Assembly (NCBI GenBank): GCA_033558025.1
Contig: JAUCEF010000010.1
Span: forward strand, 955,001-1,019,000
Direction of reading: 5' to 3'
DNA: 64,000 nucleotides
DNA from: Phytophthora sp. 'mugwort'
Lineage: Eukaryota; Oomycota; Peronosporomycetes; Peronosporales; Peronosporaceae
Below the pieces are notes generated by a model that saw nothing but the letters and a program-made list of their open reading frames with translations, searched no databases and was not told the origin of the DNA. Below are positions 23,399-35,420 of this stretch, piece after piece (positions within the stretch are counted from its first letter, which is position 1; the number at the start of each line of letters is the position of its first letter). Both the position numbers and the translations under genes were made by a program.

Positions 23399-25195
23399 TC
23401 AAGTAATCATCGCCCGCAAGAACCGTACAGATGAAACAGCTTCGGAAGGAGAAACCCAAGCGGAGTTAGAGGCACAACTGAACCAGCTGTGAGCGCAAAT
23501 TGAGCACTCCAGGCTGTAAACCAAGCGGCGCGCCCACCACCGACCGAGTCCAAGCCATAAGCCCCGAGCAGATTGCTCAAGTTTAAGGGAGGCGAAGCCG
23601 TGCGCCAGTGGCTCTTCCAGGTCGAGACACTGTGTCGCATAAATGCACATGACGCGAAAGCCACCAATGACACGACTCCCGCGATCGCCGGTACAGCCAT
23701 GGAGGAGCACGCATCAGGATGGTTACTATTCTGGGCATCAAGAAAACCAGCGGAGGAGCAAACTTGGGGTAGTTCACCCAAGATGCCCTCGCACACTTGG
23801 AAGCCTCCAGCTGCCAGGCGGTAATACGATATAACCTACGCAAACTGCGCCAGGTCATTGGCGTCGAGGAGTACAACGGCAAGTATTCGTCATTGATCTT
23901 TCGCATTGAGGACATGAGCGAAGTCGACCAAGTCAGCTACTACTTCGACGGTCTAAAGCGCGTACCCAAGCGTACATCAAGCTTCAGAACGCGACGACGC
24001 TGAGCGAGGCGATGGATCAAGCCGTCAAGTACGAGGTACTCTACTTCGGTTGATATCGCAAGGGTGATCGCGAGAGGCTGGAGTGAGAACAACACTACCA
24101 TTATCCACCAATATCAAACTCTTTCCGAGACAAGAAACCGTTCGGCCAGTGATCATGCAAGCCTGGTCGCTATGCCTCTGCTGGTCAGACCCAAAAAGGC
24201 ACTATGTGCTACTATTACAAAAAGACTGACCATTTCAACCGCGATCACAACAAACTGAAGTCTGACCCGAGAAACGACAAGCCACACCAGTAGAGGAGGA
24301 ACGTGACGTGATGAGTGCTAGCGAGGAAGATTTAAATATGAATGAGGCTACACTGAATCTGCTTTACGAAAACGCTCACGTCTGCAACTGCGCTCCGTTG
24401 TTTTCCGTGAAGGGAGACATACTGCAATGCGATAATAAGTTTGGTGTCAAGTTCTTGCTGAACTGTGGTGCCACGAGTCTCTACGTGCCACGTGCTTTAC
24501 CACGAAGAATGAGCTGAAGATAACGGGTGCACGGAGAGAACGATCAAGGCGAATCCGGGAGATAACAAATTGGTGAGGCCATTCTGGAATGGGTGGAAAT
24601 AACCGTACATCTTGATAGCGCTTCCAAATTCCCATGTGTCGCTGTCGTGTTCGGCATCCTAGCGAATCTAATTGCGTTCACGGAATGCCGTACTTTGTGG
24701 AAGAACAATGTGATATCGATTTGAAACGCCAATGCTACAAGAATAACGTCTCAGCTGGATCCTCGGACGCCGACACACCGACTCCAAGCGGGAAGGTTAG
24801 TCAGAATTTAGGTTTCGGTCTTCACCGAGCTGTGGTCAGCGAAAGATCGTCGATTATAAGCCGTGATTTCTGTCGAGCTTGCGTTCCAGAAACGCTGCTG
24901 GAGGGCGGTCTTGAAACCGCGGATGGACCGGAGACGTGGAGAATCTTTCGAGACGAGAGAAGAAGAGTGCCAAAGCTGAGGCAATGTTTATCGTGGTGTA
25001 GTTTACTCGGAAGGATTCGAGACGAACTAAATCACAATGGAGAAGCTGCGAAATTACTACGATATCCACAGGGGGACGACAGGAGCGCGACTTCATGATT
25101 CTGATAAACGACACGATCACGGAGATTGAACGCGACCTCTGGCGGAATGATGAACCGACCAACGTTGGTTCAGAGAAGGCCATGCGATACATTTC
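23399..25195 (+). pseudogene. Gypsy retrotransposon fragment: gag, protease and linker
   Basis: The plus strand, with frame changes, gives gag (FKGGEAVRQWLFQVETLCRI, about 23580-23640; EEYNGKYSSLIFRIE, about 23870; DQVSYYFDGLKR, about 23930). The aspartic protease region follows (FGVKFLLNCGATSLYV, about 24440-24490). A pre-RT linker reads FMILINDTITEIERDLW (about 25090-25145). The protease active-site Asp of the usual LLDCGAT is Asn here, which would abolish activity. Stops and frameshifts are frequent. Sequence similarity to Gypsy ends near 25195, about 90 bp before the LTR of the next element, so the fragment was truncated before or during the later insertion. Confidence 0.75.
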
Positions 25196-25285
25196 TCCTC
25201 AAGACGTTCTTCACTTTCTGATGCACCTGCAGTCTCTCGTTCCATCTGCTATTGGCCACCAGGACTCGCCATCGCTGGTGGTAGC

Positions 25286-25640
25286 TGTGACGGAGCACGC
25301 AACACCTTGCGCACAGGAAGGGTGACTTCCGGAGAGTATACAAACTCTCAGTGAACGGCAGTTCACTAGTCCCTGGGACTGTAACCCATTAGGTAGATTT
25401 AAGATTGAATATATTTATAGCTGACCCTTTTAATGCATCTATATACTAACTATTAGTCACTTATAAAGTACCCTAGATGCTATCCTATTGAGTGGCTCTG
25501 AGGTCTTTGTACCATATCTGTGGTACCTATCCACGACGTCATTACTGTTGACGTCATAGTGATGTTTAGCTACATCACTTAGTGTACTTGGTACACCTGC
25601 TCTGAAGAGTGACTTGGCACTCTTCATGTAACCCCGTTAC
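25286..25640 (-). repeat. 3' LTR of outer Gypsy element
   Basis: This is the left copy of the direct repeat matching 40199-40563. In minus orientation the internal edge is immediately preceded by a purine tract, AAGTGGGGGAGGA (plus-strand 25641-25653), which is the expected plus-strand primer for a Gypsy element and fixes the orientation. Confidence 0.85.
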
Positions 25641-25821
25641 TCCTCCCCCACTTAGGTTCGGTTTACCGACCATCCAGGGCGAGGAAATCGCCGCCTTTCA
25701 CTCTCCAAGTCGTATTACATCGACTTCGCTGCGGTTGGTTTCCGCAGCCGGCTCATTTCCTTTTGAGCCCGAGCACTCCCGCGTGCTCTTCTTCTTCTCG
25801 GCTTCCGCATCGGCCTCAAGC

Positions 25822-27917
25822 ATGACCAAGCCTCGGTCTGGCAGCGGTGCGAAAGCGCGTGCCAAGCCTGTTGCTTCCAAACAGCAGGCTAAGAGCTCTA
25901 AGCCGTCCGGCAAAGGCTCTGTCGCTAAGGGATCCACCAAGGTGGTATCCAAGGTGACCCCCAAGGCACCTGAATTGCCTCAGGAGAGCCCTGAACTCTA
26001 TGAGGAGGACTCGGACAAGTCTCCCATGTCCTGGGGCGATAACGAGATCCCGCTCGTCAAGGGGTCTGACGGCGACTCGAGTCAGTCGGACTCGCTTGGG
26101 TCCCGTACCCTGCTGTCTAGCCATAACGGCGACGATGGCGACGCACCAAAGACACCCGAGCGTCAGGGGAGCCCGTGATCACCCAAGGAGGAGAAAGAGA
26201 AACCTCGTTCTCCGGTCAAGAACTTGACGCTCGCTGAGGCAACTGCCCGCGTCAAGGCTGCTAAGGCTGCAGCAGCCTCGGAAGTCAGCCGTAAGCGGCG
26301 GGCTGAATCCAGTTCTTGGATCCGTGAAGGGTATGGAACCCTCACGCCACGAACAAGGGCCTGTCAGTTCTTCTTCCGACGAGGAGGAAGAGGGCCAAGT
26401 CGGCCGAGAGATCTCCAACGATCTCGACAGGCAGCAGTCGGAGTACCAGGCTGCTCGCCATAAGGGAGTGCGACCCCGGCGACCCGGTCGCTTGTTAAGT
26501 ACTTTTCACTTGTTTGTGGGGGTCCGCCTTACGCTCCCGGGTACTTCCCTCCTGAGAAGTCCCATGGATCCGACGCCTACATGGGTCAGCTCCAGCCGCC
26601 TCGCGTGCCCGCCTTCTTGGCGGGCGCTCTTCTCGGGGCGCTTATGAGCGCCACCTGGTGGCCAAGCAGCCCCTGTTCCAAAACGTGAGCACTGCTCGGT
26701 GCGTGCTCCTGGCACCGCACAACATCCTGCTCAAGGAGTTCACGAGCCGGCGAAAGAAGCCTGATATCCGGTCGGGACTCCGACCTGTGTGTGGCTATCC
26801 AGCCGTGATGGCCCCACACTGTGACTATTTCCAAGAGGCCGAGGCCGTCTTTTGGAAGTGGGCAGCTACGCGCTGCTCACAAGAACAACTCGAGGTTATC
26901 CGGCAGGATCTCACCCTGAAGGCCATCCTTGACCTCCGAGATCTGCGTACTGAGTTTTCCCGTGTGGTAGGCAAACGGCAGCTCTCTCGAGAACTGCAAA
27001 AGCATTCCGCTTCTAACGCTCATGATGAGCGCGGGTATGATCTTGGCTCTACGACCACAGCCCGTTCGGGCAAGAAAGCCCGAACTACCTACGAAGACGC
27101 CGCCGATTCTGTTCCCAGATCGCGACAGCCTACGGGCAGTCAGCCTAGAGCCGTCCGTACGGCTCCCAGGAGCACTCAGCTTCCGAGTACCCCCTCCAGT
27201 TCACGCGGAGCTGGTGCTTCCCGTGAACGCGCCGCTCCTGGAGCACATGCTCCACGTGGTAGTGGGTCTCCCCATTACGGTCGAGGAGAGGCGGTGATGC
27301 CCTCGAACAAGTGCGAGTATGAGGCGCCGCCCCTCCGGTCCAGCTCAGGACCCGGTGTGCCGCCTTCGGCTCCACCTCGGGTCGTTGAAGACACCGCTCT
27401 TCGTCGTCCAGTCCTTGCGCTTGAGATTGCGCTTGGACTTGGTGAGGGCGGGGCTGCTGCCGCCCAGGCCCGGGAGGCTGGGGTGCTTGGAACGATTCGT
27501 GACAACGTGAATCGTCTGGCCGATGACTTGCCGGCCTTTGAAGGACGGGTCGACTGTCGTACGAATGACGTGGACGAGATTGTCCAACGTCTGGATGCCT
27601 TCTGGGCGTCCATGGACCGAGTCCAACGGGAGTTGTCTCTCATCGGGACCCCCTGCGGCCTGTGCCCCAGGCTGGACCGCCTCCTGCGTACTCCCAACGG
27701 TATCACTATGGCTCATACTCGGCGTATGCAACCGGGGTTCCTTCGTATGGAGCCCCTTCCGCGGCTCCGCAAGGGATCTGGGCTTCTGGATCTGGGCGCA
27801 CTCAGAGAGAAGAGTCGCAGCCTCGCTTTTGTTGATCTGGGGCCTGTGAGCCCTGCAGATCATGGTACCGCTTCAGACGTCCCACGTAGAACGTCGGGTG
27901 GGTCGTCATCGGCTTAG
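25822..27917 (+). pseudogene. Antisense ORF at the 3' end of the outer Gypsy element
   Basis: Between the pol 3' end and the LTR, and overlapping pol, the plus strand (opposite to pol) encodes a long protein-like reading. It starts at ATG 25822 with a Lys/Ser/Pro-rich, highly charged region (118 codons to a TGA at 26176) that continues in the same frame (SPKEEKEKPRSPVKNLTLAE). It changes frame near 26325 (EQGPVSSSSDEEEEGQVGRE) and again before 26630. From about 26631 it is open for more than 400 codons to 27917, with GAYERHLVAKQPLFQNVSTA, LKAILDLRDLRTEFSRVVGK and a coiled-coil-like VDEIVQRLDAFWASMDRVQR. The part beyond 27145 overlaps pol in antisense and may be partly fortuitous. No domain is recognised. 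Antisense ORFs downstream of pol are known in some plant Gypsy elements such as Grande. Confidence 0.5.
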
Positions 27918-29545
27918 GCAGGTCAATGGTATATGCCGCACCATGCCTGGCCAGGACCGCGAAGGGTCCAATGAAGCGGTGCTTCAACTGTTGCTCCTAA
28001 CGGAACTTACCTTGGCGAGTGGCAAGTTCCTAGTGTCTAGTAGGACAAACTCCCCAACATTAAACACGTTTAAGTTTCCTCTTCCATTCTTGTCAAGAGT
28101 ACTCCTTTTGTTTATCCTGTGCCGCTGCCATGGCATCACGGACACGGCTGATTACATTCAGCCTGGTGTCTATAAAAGACTCCACTTGTTCCGCAAGGAA
28201 ACCGGTCTCATGTCCGAGACCTGGGAGGAAAGCGCTTTTCGAGCCTCTCCCCCACTTAGAACTGAAGACGGGGTGCTGCCTCGCAAAGTGAGTGGCACCC
28301 GTGGATGGCGTAAGCCATTCAGATAGAACGGGATACACCCGGTCGATGCGTGAACCGCATTGCTGAGTGCAAACTCAACTGCTGGCAGGCATTCTGGGCA
28401 AGGGCGAGGAGCCTCCGCACGGACACTGCGTAGATTGTCCTCAAGCACTCGGTTGACACGTTCCGTCTGTCCATCCGTCTGAGGATGATCGGCAGTGACA
28501 TGTGCAGCCTTGTTCCAAGTAGTTGGAACAGCGTTCGCCAAAACGCAGCGGTAAACCGCGGGTCACGGTCCGAGACAATTGTCTCCGGCAGAACATGATC
28601 GCGGAAAACGCCATCCAGAAACAGCTTCGCAGCCTGTTATCCGGTCACTGTGTCTTTGCCCGGAGCAAGACGCACCATTTTACCCAGACGGCACAAGAAC
28701 ACCAAGATGCCGGTGTTTCAGTGGCCATCGGCTGGAAGTCCAAAGATGAAGTCCAGACTCATCGACTTCCAGCAGTCCGCTGGAACGGGCAGGCTCTGCA
28801 AAGGAGCCGAGGCGTGCCCGGCGGATTTCATCCGCTGACATGGTTCACATGTCTTCACGTACTGTGCGACCCACTTGTACGTGTGGGCCCACCCAAAGTA
28901 CTGAGAGACCGAGTGGAAGGTCTTCTCGCGGCCCAAGTGACCGCTGATCGTGCGCCTCCTGTAGGATTTCAAACTTGAGATCCTCGTCGCTTGGAACGAC
29001 CACCCATGGGGGTTCATGGGGCTCCACTCGATAGTAGAGCAGGCCATCAGCCCATTCGTTTCGATGGGGCCGGGCTCTCTGACGTGGCGTGAGCCACTCG
29101 GTCTTGGCTTCCTTGCCAGCGGCCAGGAAATGCACCAGAGGTGCCAGGCCTTATCGCCCCGATACGCCATGCGTATCTAATCGTACCGATCCGTCGTGGC
29201 ACGTCTTATATGCGCCAGCGCATAGTACGACCTGCCTGACAACGCATCGGCAAGCACGTCGAGCTTGCCAGGCTTGTACTCGACGCGGGAGTTGTATTCC
29301 GCGAAGAAAGACAGCCACCTCGCCATCCGTTGGGACAAATGGGGCGAATTCGTCGCCGTCTGAAAGGGCTGGGAGCCCAGGCGGTGCATCCGGAACTTGA
29401 CAAGGGCGTACTTCATGGCAAGCAGCTCCTTGTCATGAACGGGGGTAGTTCCGTTTGGCAGCCTTGATCTGCCTGGAATGAAATAAGACCATGGGACGTG
29501 TCCCACAACGAACAGTGTGCACCACACGACATCAGCAACGGATGA
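27145..29545 (-). pseudogene. Outer Gypsy pol, 3' part: RNase H, integrase, chromodomain
   Basis: Reading the minus strand downward, RNase H appears at 29527-29180 (PVHDKELLAMKYALVKFRMH; SQRMARWLSFFAEYNSRVEY; LADALSGR). The integrase zinc-binding and core parts follow at 29100-28720 (YVKTCEPCQRMKSAG; MSLDFIFGLPADGH) and 28540-28330 (TADHPQTDGQTERVNRVLED, which holds the catalytic Glu). The integrase C-terminus lies at about 27987-27830 (HRFIGPFAVLARHGAAYTI; FYVGRLKRYHD). A chromodomain lies at 27270-27148 (HYHVEHVLQERRVHGKHQLR; NWRGYSEAECSWEPYG), ending at a TAG at 27145. Frame changes separate the blocks, so the copy is inactive. The chromodomain class suggests chromatin-directed insertion. 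The 5' edge at about 29545 is the junction with the nested element. Confidence 0.82.
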
Positions 29546-30602
29546 TGAACACTAGTCGCATCCGGGTGGTATCCGGACAGCCGCCTGTCGAGGCTTCGGT
29601 GAGCAGTCGCCGAGAATTCGGTGGTTACATAACGGACGAGTTCACATTAAATATTTTGTATGAAGCATAGGAAATGGTAGATTAAGAGATAAGCGCCTTC
29701 GTGCGCAACTAACAGAATAGCTTATCCTTCCGATCGCACAAGAGTCAAGTCCGGCTGTGGTAAGTGTCCGCAGCGTCTGGTCTCGCTTGATCGCCAGGAT
29801 AATGTCTGTCGGTGGACACGGTGGCTAGTTGGAGCACGTGTGCATCCACCCAGCAGCGCCAAGAGACCAAGAAGAAGCGTGCGAAGCCGAGTCCTAGATA
29901 CGAGTACGTCCGACCCAGGAGTGCTAAGAAAAGCCTCTGTCCAACAGCAACCTGCCGGAGTCTTGCTCCGGCCCTTCACTACCGGCTGAAAAGGCCAAGA
30001 CCCTTCCTTCTGAGGGCCAGCGAGGTTACAAGCAGTGTGCGATAGCAGCCTAGCCTTTGCTCCTGGCTAGGTCAGTTGGAGAGCTCGGTTGATCTATCAA
30101 CGAGTCAAGGCGCACAGGGTCACTTACCAACCCGCTGCTAGGGCAGAGTCAAGGACTTCAGGTCGAAGCTTCGCCCCATATTCGCTGAGTCCCCGTGGAC
30201 AAGCGTGTATTGTGGGTGGAAAGCACTGGCAGCCAAATTCTGGCGTGTTCCTACACGACAACCGGTGCCACGACCCGGGATTGGTATGACCTTCTGTGTG
30301 TTGTGACTTGTTTGTAGGTCACTGTGTTTACGAGCAAAACCCAAGTGCAGAAGAAAAGAAAGAAGATGGTGAAAGGATCAAGAGCGGTACCAGATACACC
30401 GATGAAGTCAAGTGGAGCAAACAGCTGCAACTCAAGGTCGCCGCCGGGGACCCCGCGTATGGCAGTGATTGCCGAACGCTCGGTCAGCTTCGAAGACGGT
30501 CGATCGATGACCTCGACACCAGGGATGAAGAAGAAAACGATATGATGGCCTGGATGAGAAAGCACTTGTATCAGCGATGGTAATACCCGAAACTCCGGAA
30601 AG
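29546..30602 (+). other. Noncoding leader of inner Gypsy element (probable 5' LTR/UTR)
   Basis: No protein-like frame of Gypsy type is seen. A plus-strand frame at 30296-30583 overlaps the gag start and is probably leader. The stretch presumably includes the 5' LTR and primer-binding site of the inner element, but neither boundary could be confirmed because no right-hand copy was found. Confidence 0.4.
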
Positions 30603-32160
30603 ATGGTGGCGACGACTCGCAGTGGTCGAGTTCGTTCGCTTTCGCGCAATTTGGTGGATGAGCTGAACGACGTCGAAGGACCGGACCCAGCTTACCACGA
30701 TGATGAAGATGATGAAGATGCTCCCGAGTTACCTGCGCAAACGGGCAAGAGCTTGATGAAGCCGCGGGGCAATCGACCGCCGCTTAAAGGCGATACCAAT
30801 AAGGTCCTCGATCGATGCATGGAGCTTATGATGACCGAGAGTTCGTGGATTCCGATGTTTGCGCCAACTTCCGTTCGTCAAGCTGTATGGTCGGACATTA
30901 GCGACGAGCTCGCCTGGCCAGTGAACTCAACTAGCACTCGCCAGGTTGCCGAGGACACGGTGTCACTCTTGACGGATATGGGATGTGACGCGCCAGCGTA
31001 CCCAACTGAAGTTGCGCTGAAGGATTGGTCGCCATCGGAGGCTGGCGCTGACTTGCAGAAGTGGAAGAAGAAGCTCCGCCTAGCTTTCGGAGCTACCAAC
31101 TTGGGTGCCGTGAGGCAACCGGCGGCTCGCCAGGCTAACCTGCTAGTCGATCATCCCAGATACCTCTTCCCCCCACGCCGAACAAGCTTGGAAGTCCTGG
31201 CAAGAAAAGTACCCAACCGGAGGGCGCGTTTGCGAGCTCTGCCGAACACTCGCCATACTTTCAATACTCACATATGGTGACTCCCCGGTCGGCAACCGAG
31301 CGACGCGACTCGAGCAGGAGCGGAACATCTCGTATTTGACGCGAAACTTGTCGCACGAATCAAACCGCCGTCCAGGGTGGCGATTGTTCGGTAACGGAGA
31401 CACGCCTGCTAATGAGGGTGACCTGCTTGATTATGTCGGCGATGGTAACGACATAGCCGCGGAATTTGCACGTCGAATCCGCGAAGCTAGCAACATGGAC
31501 GACTTGAATGCAACCCCGAAATTGGCAACGCGTCGACCCTTCGCTCAGATCAAGCCGTATCATGGGCTCCGTAATAAACAGGAGAACTCGATGCAATGGA
31601 TTCGTACTTTCGTGTATGAAATGAAGGGAACGCGTACGCCGACTACTCGGTGGTGCGAGGCGTTCCAGCTGAGTCCGCGAGACGGTGCCCTCCATTGGTT
31701 CCAGCAACTGCCAAGGAAGACTTAACGTGACTGGCAGTCGCTGAATGCAGAGTTCATCAACTATTACTGCTCACAATTCAACGAGTCAGCGAATTACTCC
31801 GCTCAACGGGTCGACAAAAGAGAGCACATTTGTGACTACCTGAACCGAGTTAATGTCTACACGCGCAACGCCGGTGTTCGATTTGTTAATGGCGGTCGAG
31901 AAGTTCGGGATCACATTCGACGATTTCTGAAGATCTATGGGAATAAATATCTCCAAAAACGACTAGGACATCTTCAAGTGAGTGACATTCACGAGCTGGA
32001 AGGCATGACCAACGAAGTACTGAAGATTAAAGATCAACCACTGGTAAAAGAGTCTTCTCTGCCTAGCCAGCGTAGCAAAGACGCTCAACGAGGTCGAGAT
32101 TGGAATCGCCGCCGCCGTGACGAACGACACGACGACCGCAAGGGTGATGAGCCCCCGTGA
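30603..32160 (+). pseudogene. Inner Gypsy gag
   Basis: The frame starts at ATG 30603 with MVATTRSGRVRSLSRNL and an acidic stretch (DEDDEDAPELP). It is open for 225 codons, passing through LKDWSPSEAGADLQKWKKKL, before it shifts. A second segment at about 31480-31725 has IKPYHGLRNKQENSMQWIRT and WCEAFQLSPRDGALHWFQQL, which is the gag core, and ends at a TAA. The same frame reopens after it (FINYYCSQFNESANYSAQR) and ends in an Arg/Asp-rich tail at 32158. The gag protein would form the virus-like particle and bind RNA. At least one stop and one or two frameshifts inactivate it. Confidence 0.72.
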
Positions 32161-33104
32161 TGGATACTCCCGCGATAGACGGGACCGTGATTACATTCGT
32201 TGACGTGACGACTACCGTAACCAACCACGGGTCACTCTCACTGAAGCTTCACTGACGGACTCATCTCGGAGTTACAGGAGCGAGATTCGAGATCGGCCTC
32301 TACGGACCGACCGAGTACTCGTCAACATGATGACTCGGGCTATGATTCGGACCACGGATTCGAGGTGTCGTACAGTGATGAATACTCGTCTGAGGAAGAT
32401 GAACGACACCACGCCGCAGCTAACGAGAACGAGCGACGGGCTGGTGCCGACGGGACTTATGGTCGATCGGGTACCAGACCACCACGGGGTGACCGACTCG
32501 AGCGCAGTGGTGGTCGAGACGAACGATACCCATGACGCGACCGTCGTGATGGCAATCGTCACTTTGGTCCATGTGCGGCTTGTGGAGGACTTAACCACTC
32601 CGCTGACTATTGCTGCAAGCTATGCAAACAAGTACACAACGCAGGCAAGTGCGAAGCCTTTCAAGAACTTTCAAACCTCGTCAAGACCAAAATCGACAAG
32701 AAGGATCTCTCGCCGGAGCTTCAAAACCTTGTATTTGGACATTTAAGCTAGGCAGACCACCAACTGAAACTGGGTTGGTCCCAATTGGGCTGCCACAGTT
32801 AGCTGAGCCTGCACTAGAATCAGAATGCATCCACGCCTTTGTAGGCAAAAACAAATGCCAGATTACGAGAGGAACGACGAAGCGAAACGAGTGATTACGA
32901 CGGATTTTGAAAGGGAGAGAGAGGAATCTCTCAGTGGAGGTGAAAATAAAGATGAGGAGAAAGGGGTGGTCATGAGCGCAGCCCTGAAGGGTTATGACCG
33001 ACCAATGCTCGCCAAGACGGTGGGGCTGTTGCCAGGAGAACGACTGGGGTGGTGGTCGTCCCAAAGGTTCGACCGACGCGTGCGAATGAGAGCTCTGGTC
33101 CAAG

Positions 33105-33626
33105 GTGAGTGATCATGCAAGGACCCAGGTGCTCTTCGGTATTCGGGCAAACATCAGCGTGATTTCGACCAAGATGGCTAACAAGCTTCGAATTCGGGAT
33201 GTATCGGATGACGGTCGGTATATGAAAGTACAAGGCTTCACCAAGGGAAAGCAAGGAACTACCCGCCGAGCTCTCGTAAAGATTACTCTTGGCTGGGAAC
33301 GTGTATATGAATTCGAGATGTGGGTAATGGACCATAGTGCTGGGGTAGAAGCTGTACTGGGAACAGATTTCATAATCCCAGCTGGCATTAGGCTGGACCT
33401 GTTCCATGCAACTGCACAACTTCCGGATGAGGGGAAGATCCCGTTGATTAAGACCCGGAGCATGGAGGACGACGAGGAGGACGGAACTCATATTGTCGGC
33501 AGGCCACCGAAGCTTTACATATTCCGGGACGAGAGTGGCGAGAGTTCAAACTTCAACTACACCAACCATCGTCAGATACGCGCGTGCTGTGGATCCGACG
33601 GACAGACAGCTGGGTACCAACAGTGA
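33105..33626 (+). pseudogene. Inner Gypsy aspartic protease region
   Basis: An open frame of about 170 codons contains a retropepsin-like fold: FGIRANISVISTKMANKLRI, followed by LVKITLGWERVYEFEMWVMD and VEAVLGTDFIIPAGIRLDL. The LGTDFI block is the typical second half of Gypsy proteases. The expected D-S/T-G active site just upstream is not clear (FGIRAN occupies the place), so the catalytic residue appears lost or altered. Between gag and this region, 32161-33100 holds Asp/Arg/Ser-rich gag-pol linker fragments. Confidence 0.65.
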
Positions 33627-34293
33627 CGGGATTTCGCCGAAGTCGACCAGACCGCGTCCGACTCACGAACATCACGGATACGTTGATATGCTGCACGGCT
33701 CAACTGCCTGTAGCGTTATGGGTACCGGTCGGAGATTTGCCCCGAGAAGTTGGATATGTACAGCTGGACTCTAAGAAGTACCAAGAGTGGCAAGTGTTAG
33801 TGTACTCAGAGTCACGGGATCGGACATTATTTGCAAAGGAATGCAAGCTCTCTGCGGAATGGTTGTCCAACCAACCTGGTCGTAGAAAGACGGGAGTATG
33901 CGTCTCCTAGTCAGATAGGTGAACGACCCCCGACCGGTGGTAATGATGAAACCGACAGACTTACGTGTGCTCAGCGTTGGGAGCGGAGATTACGGCAAGG
34001 CAACGATGTCTCCAAATGGGGTGGAGCTGACACCTCGTTGAAAGACAAGAACCCAGCGGCGAGTCCTACCGAGGTTTCCCAGGGTTATTTGAACGACAAG
34101 GGGTGACAAAGGAATGCCCCATCTCGAACCAAGAAGACTTGGGGGGACGGAGGAATCCCGGACGACCAAAGGGATCCTATCAGGGTATTGGAACAGACGC
34201 TTGACTTTTCTGCACCAAATAGTCCGGAAAAGTGTGCGGGAGGATGGACAGCAGGAAGACTCATCAACGTACTGAAAAAAAAATGAGAGTATC

Positions 34294-35420
34294 ATGATTT
34301 CCAGTGGTAACGCGCTCCCTCCGCCAGCATATGGAGTTGTTTATGACATCAACGTCGGTGGACATGAACCAATAAAGCAACGGGTCCGTCGAGCGCCTCT
34401 TCGGCATCTGCAGAAGTTATACGAGCTCCTTAAGGGATTGCTTCAAGCAGGCCTGATATCGTTCTCCGATAGCCCATGGTCATCGCCAATTGTGATGTGC
34501 TGAAAATAAACGGCCAAGATATTCTATTGCGCATCGACTATAAGATGGTGAACGCAGTTACAGCGATTATGGAGTATGCAACACCGCTGGTCGACGCTCT
34601 GTTGACTGATCTTGAGAGCTACTTATGGTTCTGCTCTCTCGATGCTGCTAGCGGATTTTGGGCCATGATGATGTATAAGCGCGCATGCAAGATTTCAGCA
34701 TTTGTGTGCGCACTGGGACACTTCGAATGGTTACGGATGCCGTTTGGTCTGAAGAATGGACCGATGATATATCAATGCATGATTGACAATGCGTTGTGGG
34801 GCTTTGTCCAACCAAAGGGTGGATGGAAGCGCTACGCTGAGCTAATGCGGCACGCTGAAGACAAGGCTATCATGCTACGCGGGGCCGGCACCAAAACTTC
34901 GAGAGCATTCACTGTGTCAGGATTAATACGCGAACGAAGTTCGAGGCTGACCGGGAGTCGTCAGTCACGATGGACCCAGTATCACAACTCGTGAACAGCG
35001 CCGTAACGGATATGTTTTCGACCGGAGAAGTCGACGAATCATCGCTTGTTCCAGTGTTCGGACGTCGGTCTTTCGTTGATGACATATGCTTTGGAGGTGA
35101 AACATTCGACACTTGTCTGGCTACATTGGATCGCCTAATAACTTGTTTTGAAGAGTGAACTTGTTTTGAAGAGTGTCGAATCAGTATCAGTTTTACGAAA
35201 AGCATCTTTGTCCAGTCGAAAGTGGATTTTCTGTCCCATAAGGTGTCACCAGCTGACATTCAGGCAGATCTTAAGAAGCTGTCTGCAATACCGAGCTTTC
35301 GCTCCCGACAACTAAGAAAGGGTTGCAATCGTTTCTGGATGCGCTTAACTACTACAGCAGATTCATTCAAGATTTGCAGTATATGGTGCAGCGCTCTGTC
35401 AGCTGAAGGATGAAGATTTC
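34294..35420 (+). pseudogene. Inner Gypsy reverse transcriptase
   Basis: Pieces in two main frames give the Gypsy RT: KQRVRRAPLRHLQKLYELLK (finger), LLQAGLISFSDSPWSSPIV, then a frame change to INGQDILLRIDYKMVNAVT. Motif A follows (WFCSLDAASGFWAM), then motif B (EWLRMPFGLKNGP). After a gap comes the catalytic motif as SFVDDICFGG (FVDD in place of Y-x-D-D, still with both Asp residues) and the connection LSHKVSPADIQADLKKL. An 18-bp tandem duplication at 35141-35176 puts a TGA in the frame. The enzyme would copy element RNA into DNA; this copy cannot. Confidence 0.8.

Noticed and set aside
27275..27863. Long minus-strand frames (143 and 172 codons) in the outer Gypsy pol linker region
   Set aside because: They are not in phase with the integrase C-terminus or chromodomain and have shadow-like composition; the real pol pieces are at 27987-27802 and 27375-27145.
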